Positions 48,536-58,440 of a DNA stretch of 64,000 bases are shown here, piece after piece (position 1 is the first letter of the stretch; each line of letters opens with the position of its first letter). Under the pieces are notes generated by a model, which did no database searches, had not been told where the DNA came from, and saw only the letters and a program-made list of their open reading frames with translations. The position numbers and the translations under genes were made by a program. Origin of the DNA: Tribonema minus (taxonomy: Eukaryota > Sar > Xanthophyceae > Tribonematales > Tribonemataceae); the NCBI GenBank assembly GCA_017506865.1, contig JAFCMP010000112.1, forward strand, positions 930,001 to 994,000, written 5' to 3'.

Positions 48536-49523
48536 CGGCCGGCACGCGGCAGCACCTGCCTACAGCTTAACTGTGCCTGCCTGGCAGTCAAGCCGCGCGG
48601 AGGCAGGCGTGGCTGTGTGCTTGCGGCAGTGCTGGGGGGGGGGGTCGAACTGGGCGATGCAGTGCGGCATGGACGTGCTCGTGAGCTGGTGAGCTTAAGC
48701 TGCCTCTGTCGCCAGCGGACACTGCCCCGTGCGAGGGCAGAGCGACCAGCCGGCGAGCCCGGCCGTCTGACTTTTGTTGACTTCTTTTTACCCGTGCCCA
48801 TGTGGGCGGCGCGGGCGCCCCCCCCCCTCCCCTTTTTCACACTTTGATGCACACGTCCGCTAACGTGCCAATTGATACTTTAGGCAAGGGTCGCTGCCGT
48901 CGCGAGATGTTCACCGCAGCCACTGTGGTCGACGGAATCTCTAGGCGCGCGCTCGCGGCAGTTTGGGGATCCATTCGACCCACTGTATCTACCCACATGT
49001 ACACTATGACCCCTGCCCTGCCTACTAGTGGGCGTTGCCGGTGTGCGGGCTGGTGTCGTGGTGCACGGTCAGGTGGCGCCTGAGCAATATCATTTCCACG
49101 ACCTTCCCTACTGTGACCAAACGGTTGTCGATTTATCTGGAAATTGGTGTTGCTGCTGTTGTAGCGCGTTTGTGCCTGCTTATTGCAATGTTCAACTTCA
49201 AGTTGACATTGCACCTCTGAGCTCCTGTACCAGAGTGGCCGCTGTGCGCGCACGCGGAGGTCTTGCGTGTGCACACACAGATTGTTGCTGTGACTCTGCG
49301 TAGCTTAGGTACGCTGGCTGTGATGCTTGTGCTTGGCTTGCGTGGCTGAGGTGCTTGTGTCGTGCTCTTGCCTGCCGGCGTGTGTTGCAGTCTGTGCGTC
49401 CCACAGTGCCTTCAATTCTACGCGTGGTACTGGTATGCTCGCGTAATACCTATGCATTAGGCATGGCACACACCAACCAGCCGACATTACTCGATCACTC
49501 ATCAACTTGAAGCCCAGCTTGCT
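48536..49523. other. Spacer after the ZIP gene
   Basis: No gene is supported; runs of G/C occur at 48635-48645 and 48815-48830. Confidence 0.4.
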
Positions 49524-49531
49524 TTCATGAC

Positions 49532-50452
49532 CAGGGTGGTTAATGACGTAATTACGGCTGCTGACGTCAGAGTCAGTCAGTCAGTCAGTCAGTCAGTCGA
49601 AAATCCAGAATGACGGCAAATGACGGCAAACCTCGAGTTGAAGTATAATAGCTTCAACTTTGAGTGTTGTTCTGCTTTAGTGTGTGAGATGATATGACTG
49701 AGGCCACACCATGAAATTGTGCACACAATGCATTGATATACGATGTCAGCATGCTAGGACATGCGTCAGCTTGACACACAGGAAGTATATAAACTATATG
49801 TAGTAAATACATAAGTGTCCACGTCAGACATAGAGCGAGCAATATGGACGCGTTGAATCTGATTACGCATGCACAGGTTATTCGTGTCTGTGCAAGCCCG
49901 TCAGTGTACTACAGCGCTTGGGCCTACAGCAAGCCTATTCAGCCACCTTGGAAGGTGCTTGTACAGAGTTTGCACGCCCATGGCTTGCCATCATCACCAG
50001 CAGGTAAAGTGGTGGTGCATGCCATAGACCGCTTTCTTTGTTATCATTCCGCACAACCACCAGCAGCGCGCAGCAGCAGCAGCAGTAGCAGCAGCAGCGC
50101 CGCGCAGCAGCAGCGTAGCAGCAGCACTGCGCAGTAGCAGCAGCAGCGCCGCGCAGCAGCAGCGTAGCAGCAGCGCTGCGCAGTAGCAGCAGCAGCGCCG
50201 CGCAGCAGCAGCAGTAGCAGCAGCAGCGCCGCGCAGCAGCAGCAGTAGCAGCAGCAGCAAAAGAAACACCATCACCTGCAACAAAAAAATTCAAGTAGTA
50301 ATTGAAGTGTTTCTGTTGAAGTTTATACATCGTACTTCAACTTTGGTTCTTAAACTTTTGCCGTACCGTCAGTGACGTCAGTCACCCCTTCGGCGCAACT
50401 GACGTAATTACGCGTCAGTCACTGCCCCGATGAGCCGTCATTAACCACCCTG
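49532..50452. mobile_element. Non-autonomous hAT-type element, 921 bp
   Basis: The ends are inverted copies of CAGGGTGGTTAATGACG, and both flanks carry TTCATGAC (49524-49531 and 50453-50460). An 8-bp duplication and CAGGG ends are typical of the hAT superfamily. No transposase is present. Inside are an (AGTC)n tract at about 49569-49598, subterminal TGACGTAATTACG and TGACGTCA words, TTGAAGTT-type words, and a 200-bp CAG/CGC-rich stretch (50060-50270) that makes false Ala/Leu/Ser frames. Confidence 0.88.
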
Positions 50453-50460
50453 TTCATGAC

Positions 50461-51660
50461 ATTAAAGGCAGCATTGGCCCCCCCAAAGGAATTTACTGCG
50501 TGCTGCCAGGGCCCTACATATTCTAAGAAGAGCAGCAAAAGCAGCGCTACAACTCGATGATGCACAGCAGCAATTGCATCAACAGCATGCACAGCGTCAA
50601 CAGCATCACTTGCATCGGCAGCATCGGTAGCATCAACAGCATCGATAGCATCAACGCTTCAACAGCATCAAAAGCATCAATAGCATCAACAAGTGCAACG
50701 AGCACAACAGCAGTACTTGCGACTACAAGAGTAATACTTCAGCACAGCCCAGCACGGCACAGCCCCTCTGCACCAGCAGGAGAACGCAAGAACACCACTG
50801 CATCACAGCAGCACCAGCTCTGGCAAACGCAGCAGTACCACTGCCTCGTAGACGCCATGTGTGAGCCCCCCAGTCCCCATTGTGGACCGATGGCAAGGAG
50901 AGAGCCGTGGGCCACACCAGCCGAGTTGCTGCTGCACATGGCAGACCTCATCTACGACTTCTTGAGCCTGAAGACTTGGTGCTCAGAGGCATCCTCAACC
51001 GAGCGCACAGGGCAGCGGTGAGGGGGATGCGTGGCGTCGTGGAAGATACCTGCATGTTCTTTCCCATGCGCGTGGGGCGGGTTCCTCCACTCAGCTCGTG
51101 CCACGGTACGAAGCACGTGGTCACGGCGGAAGACGCAATGGCTCTCGCTCACCTCTGCTGCCTTGCGACACGGGCATCCATCACACGCTCATTGACGCTT
51201 CTCATCATCAGGAACGCCAAACGACACGGCACCATCCCCGCAAACGCGGGCTTCGCTAGCACTGGTGTATTGAGGATAAACTGGAAAGCGGCATGGAGAC
51301 ACTTTTGAGGCTTTGCGCTGTTTTGCGCACCATGTGGACATCAATGTGTGTAACGACTTCCTTGTGGACACGCTCCCTATCACGAGCACGCATGTCAGGC
51401 TCAGGCCGTTGCGCGCCAACACTACTATGAGGGTGCCTCGTGACCTGCGCGTCTTTGGTAGTCTGAGAGTAAGCAGAAATCACTTTGAGGGCACGGTGCT
51501 CGACCTGAACACTCTCCAGGATACTACTACGTACTAGTAGTGTAAAGAGTTTTGCAGCAGAGTTTAGCGCTCATGTTGGTGTTGGGACTGAAACACGGGG
51601 GTGCGCCTTCCACACCAGATCCCTCAACGTAAATTGGCACAACGTACTGGCCGATAACCG
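50461..51660. other. Spacer with an AGCATCAAC repeat
   Basis: At about 50563-50700 a 9-bp AGCATCAAC-like unit repeats imperfectly. Between 50880 and 51540 two moderately protein-like frames (one with EPEDLVLRGILNRAHRAAVR, one ending GTVLDLNTLQDTTTY) lie in different phases without ATG starts. They could be exons of an unrecognised gene or an old element. Confidence 0.35.
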
Positions 51661-51915
51661 TTGTTTACCAGGGTGTCCAATGCAGTCAAGCATGCATTAC
51701 GCATTGGTGATTCACTAGGTAACGTATTCAAGTAGGGCGTCCAATGTAGTCAAGCAAGCATTACGCATTAGCCATTCACTAGGCAACGTATAGGTGTAGG
51801 GAGTAAAATGCAGGCAAAGCATGCTTTACGCATTCATAATTCTCTTGGCAACATATTCATGTAGAGCGTCAAATGCAGTCAAAGCATGCATTACGCATTC
51901 GTGGTTTACAAGGCG
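51661..51915. repeat. Four-copy 65-70-bp tandem repeat
   Basis: Each unit holds AATGCAGTCAAGCATGCATT, ACGCATT and TTCACTAGGTAACGTATTC followed by GTAGGG. Single copies of the same family lie near 39.3 kb. Confidence 0.75.
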
Positions 51916-52319
51916 GCAGCAATGACTGCCAACAGCAAGCGGCAGAATCAGGCAATTACACATCCGTTTTAGCGCTGGCATCACACAGAGACAAAATTTA
52001 CATAACAAGTTATACTACGTAGTACATTTACAAGGACCTTGAACGGTCTAGTCTCGGTGGGCGCCAACCCGGCGTACATCCACTTAAGGCGCTCATTGAT
52101 CAACTCCGCTACCTCAACAGCTATGGTGCGACCATCATGATGTTTTGTCGCATGTAATACACACTAGTCTTATGTATTACCCTACGTTTGCAGATTGCGC
52201 CTTGTGATCCGTGCTTGCCCATGACGCGGATCACATAAGCTCCAACACATACAAGTCAATGCACCGATCGCACCCGAGCCTAAAAAACCGAAGGCCAAGG
52301 CTGCGCTGACCGCAAAGCC

Positions 52320-53473
52320 ACTTGTCGAGAAGCAGACACGGCGCATTTGCTCTGAAGCTGGATGCGGCAAGCAGGCCAGAGTAGGAGGGCACTGATGAAG
52401 CACGGTGGAGGCAACAGGTGCAAAACATTGGGCTGTGGAAATAGTGCGCAATGAGCTGGTGACTGTTGTATCACACATGGTGGTGGTCTTTGCATAGAAA
52501 CAGGTTTGACAAGGGTGCTCGAGGATCAACCGGCTACTGTTTCGCCCATGGTGGTGGTAATATTTGCATAGAAACAGGTTGCGTCAAGAGCGCTCAAGAT
52601 GCCACAAACTGCTGCAAGACACACGGTGGTGGCAGAAGATGTCAAGAGCCGGGCTGCGGCAAAAGTGCCCAAGGTGCCACCAATTATGCACGGCACACGG
52701 AGGTGGTAAGAGGTGCAAGAGAGCGGGTTGTGACAAAGGTGCCGGGCCCCTAGGAACCACCGACTTTTGCTGCGGACATGGTGGTGGGAAAAAGTACATA
52801 GAAACAGGGTGTGAAACTGTTGCTCGAGCCGGCAGCGAATATTGCATCACACATGGTGGTGGCAAGATGTGCATAAAAACAGGGTATGACACTAGCGCTC
52901 GAGGAGGCAGCGAATACTGTATCGCACATGGTGGCGGGAAGAGGTGCATAGTCACAAATTGTGACAATAGTGCCCAAAGAGCCACTGACTATTACATCAC
53001 CCACGGCGCGGGTAATCGTTGCGAAGCTGAATGCTGCTCTGCTTTACTAAATCCGTCATCAGCACCATACAAAGATCCTACAACCGGAGCTTATATCTGC
53101 AAATACAGAGTGCGCTACTTAGTGTCTGCTGCTGATGATGATGCTTGTCCTGTGCTCTGTGCTCATAAGGGCGTTCGGATTCAAGAAGAATCTGGTGATG
53201 CGAGGGGAGAGAGCATTCTACTATGAGATCAACAAACTGGTTCCTGCGCTGCGTCACCTCGAGAAGGCCCTCGATGAGAGCGTAACCTCTGCAATCCTTA
53301 GGGAGAAGAAGGATGTCAGACACATTCGGTCTGACTATTTCTTTGTAATCATGCACGAGGACGGACGAGTTTTTGGGTTACACGTTGAGTATGATGAGGA
53401 TGACGATCACGAAGACGATTTTGATCGCCTCAAAGCAATCCTCAAAGCTATGCGGCGCTCCGAGCAGCGTTGA
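52320..53473 (+). pseudogene. Giant-virus-type Cys/His-repeat protein with nuclease-like C-terminus, broken
   Basis: A repeated module with the spacing C-x4-C-x(about 12)-C-x2-H and the hallmark HGGGKRC recurs about eight times at a period near 75-80 bp. This is close to the EsV-1-7 / WRKY19-like repeats found in brown-algal viruses and in algal and oomycete genomes. It is followed by CAHKGVRIQEES and a domain with HIRSDYFFVIMHEDGRVFGL and HVEYDEDDDHED, which resembles the PD-(D/E)XK-like end of large-DNA-virus proteins (pattern RxDFLF...xVxEVDExxH). The copy looks broken, with about two or more breaks, and is treated as a fossil. Confidence 0.5.
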
Positions 53474-53677
53474 CTCAAACGGGTCTTGAAGCGGTTGGAG
53501 CTTGTTCCAGAAGTGCATGACATAGTGACGAGCTTCGATCTTCTCTCTGAGGCGCATGATGATTTGCGCCTGCGAATCGATTGCTTGTGTGGAGTACGCT
53601 CCATCATCGATTCTGGCGCGCTTGACGGGATTGTTATACCCAGAGAGGTCCAGCATGGCGTCTTTAAAGGATGCCAT
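53378..53677 (-). CDS. Hypothetical protein, 99 residues
   Basis: From ATG 53677 the frame reads MASFKDAMLDLSGYNNPVKR, then AQIIMRLREKIEARHYVMHFWNKLQP, a hydrophilic amphipathic stretch. Its last third lies antisense to the end of the Cys/His-repeat gene and is probably not selected as protein. No family is recognised. The start codon sits in a near-palindrome (53655-53677), so both strands offer ATGGC[G/A]TC there. Confidence 0.3.
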   Translation of the reverse strand: MASFKDAMLDLSGYNNPVKRARIDDGAYSTQAIDSQAQIIMRLREKIEARHYVMHFWNKLQPLQDPFESTLLGAPHSFEDCFEAIKIVFVIVILIILNV

Positions 53678-53929
53678 TGGAACTGTTGATCAGATTCTGT
53701 ATGAGAGATTTTAATTGTGGCACGCCAAACACAGGCTTGTATGTTATCCTTGTAGTGGTAATTAAATCAAGCATGCTATGCTGTGATTCGGCAGCAAGCA
53801 CAGGCGGCAGCGCGACCTTTTTACACTGTTGACACTTGGCTAGTGATGTACGTATGGACTTGTATTTAAAAAGGCCCAAGGGAGGCCGGGTTGCCTATGC
53901 AATCGAAAAGCTTGCGTCAGCGTAGCAGC

Positions 53930-55276
53930 CTAGTCTGCGCTGTGTCCTAGGAGCTTGGATACCGGCGGTGCAACACAGCCCAGCATTCGCGCTCCGCGCG
54001 TGTACGCCATGACGCGCTCCGCCAACTCCCGCGCCAGCGACATGCTCAGCTCAATGAGGATCTGACGCTTAGCTAACCCGGCCTTGCGTAACACATCTGC
54101 CTTCCCCCCCCCTGAGGACAGTGCTGAATGCATTGCCAACTCCTTGACAAAAAGTCTGGTCTGCTTGCCCAGCCGTCCGTACGACTCCTGCACGAATGGC
54201 ACAAAAGCCCAAGATGACGTCAAGGTGCCGGTGTGGTTCTTGACCTTCGCGTCCTCCCCCACCCCAGCAGCATAGCCGTCCGTGTTTGAGGCATTTGTTT
54301 TGCCTGTCAGGTACGAGCTCGCTGTGGGCGCGGGCACACTTGTGTCTAGCACTTTTCCCTTGTTACAAAATGCACTGCTAAAGTGCAGACACCCTGGGTC
54401 AATGACTGTGTCCGCCCGATACCCCGGTACCTTGAAGACGCTAGCATCCTCATTGCGGACAATAGAGACATGGTGCTGTCTCAAGATGCGCTGCAGGCAC
54501 CGTTTTTGGGCAGTGTGTGTCGCCTTGTGCCCCGGAATGTGCTGGCTGGGGCAGCTGATCGCATGCGTGGAGGTGGGGCTCACGTCACTGCACCGCCATG
54601 GGCACACCTCGCCCTGTATGCCCCACCCATCTATGAAGATCGCAACCAAAATCATCGTGGCTGCTGCCATACTGGACATGGGCGCCGCACCCGGGCGGTC
54701 ATTGGCAGCGGGTGGCACGCTCATCCACGCCATTGCCCCGGACGCACGCTGGCTGCGCAGCTGCGCCAGGACCCGCGCGCTAGCCTGTTGGCGGCGGCGG
54801 CTGGTGTCGCGCGAGTCACCAATAGGTGCAGCCTGCGTCAGCTTGCCCTCGGCACCAGCCGATGCAGCCTCTAGGTCCTTCACCAGGCAATCCTCGTATT
54901 GGTGTCGAAGAACATTTGAAAGGCCGGCCTGTAGTCCGTGTGTGAAGTGACCGCGCCGGCGGCGAGGCACTACCTTCCTGCAGATCTCGTCAGCATAGGC
55001 CTCCCAGTCGTCGTCGTCGTCCTCCTGCCCGCCGCTGCAGTTGCTTTCTTCCGCGCTAGTTTGTGTTTTAGCGGGCGTGGAAGAGGCAGCCGCGGCAGCG
55101 GCTTGAGGGCCAGGTACGGTCGCCGCCGCAGCGGCCGCCTCGGCGCCAGGCGCAATGCCGTGGGTGTATGGGGCTGGCTCAGTGGTCACCATCTCCGTGA
55201 CGGCAGTTGCGGCGTAGATCGCTTGCACCGCAGTTGGGAGCGTCGACGCTGCGGCTATGTACACCATTGGCACCAT
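53930..55276 (-). CDS. ORF resembling the C-terminal domain of LINE-type reverse transcriptases
   Basis: From ATG 55276 the frame encodes 448 residues. An Ala/Glu-rich leader is followed by DDDDDWEAYADEICRK, then ARVLAQLRSQRASGAMAWMS, CPWRCSDVSPTSTHAISCP, GYRADTVIDPG, KVLDTSVPAPT and WAFVPFVQESYGRLGKQ. The order H-x-x-x-C zinc-type knuckle, RAD...LD, then F-x-PF..E..G matches the tail seen after the reverse transcriptase in many non-LTR elements, where RAD/LD may be a nuclease-like core. No reverse transcriptase is present. It may be a 5'-truncated LINE or a stand-alone domesticated piece. The frame is unbroken over 1.3 kb, which argues against a very old relic. Confidence 0.5.
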   Translation of the reverse strand: MVPMVYIAAASTLPTAVQAIYAATAVTEMVTTEPAPYTHGIAPGAEAAAAAATVPGPQAAAAAASSTPAKTQTSAEESNCSGGQEDDDDDWEAYADEICRKVVPRRRRGHFTHGLQAGLSNVLRHQYEDCLVKDLEAASAGAEGKLTQAAPIGDSRDTSRRRQQASARVLAQLRSQRASGAMAWMSVPPAANDRPGAAPMSSMAAATMILVAIFIDGWGIQGEVCPWRCSDVSPTSTHAISCPSQHIPGHKATHTAQKRCLQRILRQHHVSIVRNEDASVFKVPGYRADTVIDPGCLHFSSAFCNKGKVLDTSVPAPTASSYLTGKTNASNTDGYAAGVGEDAKVKNHTGTLTSSWAFVPFVQESYGRLGKQTRLFVKELAMHSALSSGGGKADVLRKAGLAKRQILIELSMSLARELAERVMAYTRGARMLGCVAPPVSKLLGHSAD

Positions 55277-55470
55277 TGCTTCTCTTGAGTCGAGTGTCAA
55301 AGTATCAAACAGTATCCAATGTGTCAAGGGTGTCAAGCTTGTGCCAAGAGTGCCTTTGCCTGTACGCAGTGTCAAATGTGTCTATTGTGTCAGGTGTGTC
55401 AATGCAGTGTCAATTGTGTGCACCGTGTCAAGCGTTACACGCATATGTGTGTGTATGCGTAAATTGTGTC
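55257..55470. repeat. GTGTCAA-rich repeat, copy 1
   Basis: It starts ATGTACACCATTGGCACCAT and continues in GTGTCAA words every 8-12 bp. Copy 2 is at 56579-56830. The pair flanks the 264-residue ORF as direct repeats about 1.32 kb apart. Confidence 0.7.
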
Positions 55471-55663
55471 AAACATGTCAACACATGTCAAGTAAGACAA
55501 CACATACAACTGCCAGTGACGATGTGAACGTAGGTCACTCATGGCGACGTGACCGAAGGTCACTCCAATCGAGTCAAGTGTGTCATGCAAGTCAAGATTT
55601 GTGAAGCCTTGCAGCGATCCACGATGACTTTATTTTCTAGATAGGCATGTAACACAGCGTGAG

Positions 55664-56458
55664 ATGTACCAACACTATGCTCGCGAGCCATATCGCGTCG
55701 GCGCTGTGAGTGATCTCGACGCACCTGATCCACACTACTCGAGGGAAGAGACTCACAGGCAAGATGGCTTTCCAGCTCAGCGTGGTGTTGCTGCCAATAC
55801 TCCAGGGGCTCTGACGCAGCAAATAACGAAAGAAGTGCTGCACCTGCAGTCGCTGGACGCAGCGCTGCGCCGGGCCAAATGTATGTTGCTCTTCCTTAGC
55901 CTCACGATGCAGTCGGATTATGATTGGTCGGTGGACCGACAGGAGACGTGCGGCTTCCACCTTTTCGCAGCATGCACATTGATAGTAAGTGCCCTGGACG
56001 GCATGGCCAATGTGGTCTCCATAACCGCTGGTGACGTCAGCGATCTAGGCAAGGCGACATTTGGAAAGGTGTTCCTCCCATCGTTGGAGGCAGCGAGAGA
56101 GCAGGCGACCGTACTGGGATTGCGTTCGCCCCAACAGCCATCCATAACGTTGGCATCTCAAGGCATGTGTGTCGACTTCTTCAGCGTCACCAAATACTGG
56201 ATGCAGTACATGCCACTCCCGCCTGAGCCCAGATATTTTGATAATGAGCGAGTATTCGACTTCCAGCTAGAGTTTGGGGGCGATAGAGTCACCACCGACA
56301 CTGCTTTTGAGTCAGGAACGGGCAAGATGTGTGTTTGTAGCGGTCCGATAATGCACGACCTCCTTGTACCGGCTTACGATGCTGCGTGCAAGATCCTACA
56401 CTCACTTTCAAAGGAAAGGGGGGTGCACGTGGAGTGTGCCCTTTTTCACAATGCGTAG
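55664..56458 (+). CDS. Unrecognised protein, 264 residues
   Basis: A single ATG-started frame without introns. It opens MYQHYAREPYRVGAVSDLDA, has a helical centre (QITKEVLHLQSLDAALRRAK) and a hydrophobic segment (CGFHLFAACTLIVSALDGMA), and ends HSLSKERGVHVECALFHNA. There are scattered Cys but no zinc pattern, signal peptide or repeat. Codon use is balanced and the composition protein-like. It sits between the two GTGTCAA-rich direct repeats. It may belong to the virus-like segment or to a separate mobile unit; no function is proposed. Confidence 0.5.
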   Translation: MYQHYAREPYRVGAVSDLDAPDPHYSREETHRQDGFPAQRGVAANTPGALTQQITKEVLHLQSLDAALRRAKCMLLFLSLTMQSDYDWSVDRQETCGFHLFAACTLIVSALDGMANVVSITAGDVSDLGKATFGKVFLPSLEAAREQATVLGLRSPQQPSITLASQGMCVDFFSVTKYWMQYMPLPPEPRYFDNERVFDFQLEFGGDRVTTDTAFESGTGKMCVCSGPIMHDLLVPAYDAACKILHSLSKERGVHVECALFHNA

Positions 56459-56578
56459 CGCATAACAAGCCTACTGATACGCTGTATGTTTGTTGCTCAA
56501 TTAACTCTGCAGGCGTGCAGCAAGTGCAGGTGGTAGCGCGACCGTTGCAGCTCTTCCTACTTGTGACACGTGCCTGGC

Positions 56579-56830
56579 AATGCACACCATGGACACCATT
56601 GCTCCTCTCGAGTCAAGCGCGTCAATAGTGTCAAACAGCGTCAAGTGTACCAAGAGTGTCAAGCATGTGCCAAGCATGTCGTTGCCTGTCAATTTTGTCT
56701 TTTGTGCCAAGTGTGTCAAGCAAGCTTGTGTCGATCGTGTGCGCCGTGTCAATTGTGTCAATGGTGTCCATTCTGTCAATCGTGTGCGCCATGTCAGCGT
56801 TGTTCACAGTGTCAACATTGTCAGTCGTGT
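56579..56830. repeat. GTGTCAA-rich repeat, copy 2
   Basis: It starts ATGCACACCATGGACACCAT and matches 55257-55470. Dense GTGTCAA / TTGACAC words continue to about 56910 and recur, more thinly, at 57850-57990, 58480-58530 and 59110-59140. Confidence 0.7.
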
Positions 56831-57073
56831 CCACAGCACCAAGTGCAGGCATCACGCACAAGTCACCAAAGACTCACCTGCTCCAAACGCTCCCAAACAC
56901 AAAGTCATTGACAAGTAGGCAATGCAGGCAATCAACGGTGTGCTTCAAGGATGCATACTGCCAGCACCTCGAGCGCGTGAATCAAGGCAATGCAGGCAGG
57001 CAATTGTGTGCACCGTTGAAAACGCAGACATGATTCAATGCGTATACACGGCACCTCAAGGTGATGTTACCAG

Positions 57074-57358
57074 ATGCATATATTGAAGTGCGTGTCGCGC
57101 AGTTCGTCTGCTGGACGATCTACATGCGGACTGCAAACCGACACGTTGCTGCCACTGTATGCCGGGCTGATGAAACTGCACTCTCGGCTGGTGGCACTAC
57201 ACACAGAGTTGCTCGGTGTAAGACACAGTAGCCCGTCACCATCTTCCATCGATGCATCCCCGCTTCCTCCTGCTAATGACGAGAAACCCCCTGCCCTTGA
57301 CCTAGATCTGATGGGCACGCTGGCACATGGTGTCCGACCTCGCCGTGCTGGCCTGTGA
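57074..57358 (+). CDS. Hypothetical small protein, 94 residues
   Basis: From an ATG the frame reads MHILKCVSRSSSAGRSTCGL, then a helical LLPLYAGLMKLHSRLVALHT and a Pro/Ser-rich tail ending RPRRAGL. No family is recognised, and the opposite strand is open over the same stretch, so support is weak. Confidence 0.25.
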   Translation: MHILKCVSRSSSAGRSTCGLQTDTLLPLYAGLMKLHSRLVALHTELLGVRHSSPSPSSIDASPLPPANDEKPPALDLDLMGTLAHGVRPRRAGL

Positions 57359-57545
57359 ACGTGCTTAGCGCGATACACAAGACAACGGAATGACGGGAAC
57401 AGATTCAGTCTGAGCCGAGGATGCCGCAGTATGCGCCCCTCCCCCCTTTCACCCTGCCTTCGTCTGGTCAAAAACTGCATGTGCCTTGTCCTCGCATCTT
57501 CACCGTCCTCCATCCTTTGCCTGTCAGTCATCTCAAGTGCTGCTG

Positions 57546-57730
57546 CAAGAGCTCCGCTATTATAAATCGCTCCTCGATTTGCTGTGCAGCTGCGAAAGCT
57601 TCGCTCTTATAAACCTCCGCGATTTGCTGTGGTGCTGTTCTGTTGCTGCTGTGGTGCTGTTCTGCTGCTGCTGTGGTGCTGTTCTGCTGCTGCAAGAGCT
57701 TCGCTCTTATAATTCGCTCCGCGATTATGT
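57546..57730. repeat. Three copies of a hairpin-TATAAA-hairpin motif
   Basis: Copies near 57546-57583, 57591-57630 and 57693-57730 have the form AAGAGC-TTC-GCTCTT, then ATAAAT, then CGC...GCGATT. Each half can fold as a short stem-loop. A CTGTT/GCTGCTGTGGTGCT repeat separates the second and third. Further copies are at 59021-59095 and 61333-61372. Confidence 0.65.
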
Positions 57731-58004
57731 TGTGTGATGTGTGCCGGCGGCCTGGCGGAGAAAAAAAACGCCCTTCGGCAATATCAAGAAAAGAGCGCTG
57801 GCTATCGCCCTTTTTGATTTTCCGCGTCGACTGTGGCAACTTTGTCAAGTGCATCAATCAATTGAGTGCATGGTATCGATTGTGTTCATAGTGTCAAGCA
57901 CAACTTTATCTGTGCGCTCGTAGTGCGCTATGTGGCGTCAAACACAGTGTCAATTGTGTCAAGATGTCAAAGGTGTCAAGTGCGTCCATCGTGTAAATGT
58001 CATT
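57731..58004. other. AT-rich spacer
   Basis: No gene is supported; scattered GTGTCAA words run up to the first long AT-rich repeat. Confidence 0.4.
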
Positions 58005-58440
58005 CACCTTGTAGTCGTGCCTCACAATGAGTGCCTACATTTGTCCATATTTTCACCCTAGTATCTTGCTAGTCTACATAACTACCCGATCTCACTTCAT
58101 AACGACCCGATAAATCTGAAAATTTATTTTTCCAGGATTGGGCGAGGATTTGGGATATACGACAATACTGACAGTTATTTAATTCACCTTAATTAATTCA
58201 ATATTACTGGAAATAATTCCGAGGGACTTTCAACCAGGGTACATCCTGATCTTGCTGTCTCTTTCTGTGAGACTATCACCTACAGAGCTCAGAAAAATTA
58301 GGTGAAGACAAAAAAATTCACAAGCTTTTGAAAAGTGTAGGCATCCTGTTGTGATGAAATACATCACATGAAGAACAGAGAGAGTGCTGGGGTGTGTGAC
58401 ACAAACCGCAATGTTGAGGTTTGCCGCACCAACACTTGAA
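58005..58440. repeat. AT-rich long repeat, copy 1
   Basis: Landmarks shared by the three copies are TTTATTTTTCCAGGATTGGG, ACAATACTGACAGTTATTTA, ATTCACCTTAATTAATT, CCGAGGGACTTTCAACCAGG, TCTCTTTCTGTGAGACTAT and AGAGAGAGTGCTGGG. No coding content is seen. Confidence 0.88.

Noticed and set aside
50060-50284. Ala/Leu/Ser/Cys-rich frames
   Set aside because: CAG/CGC-rich filler inside the hAT-type element.
50880-51540. Possible two-exon gene on the plus strand
   Set aside because: The two frames lack ATG starts, and no donor/acceptor pair that keeps phase could be chosen with confidence.
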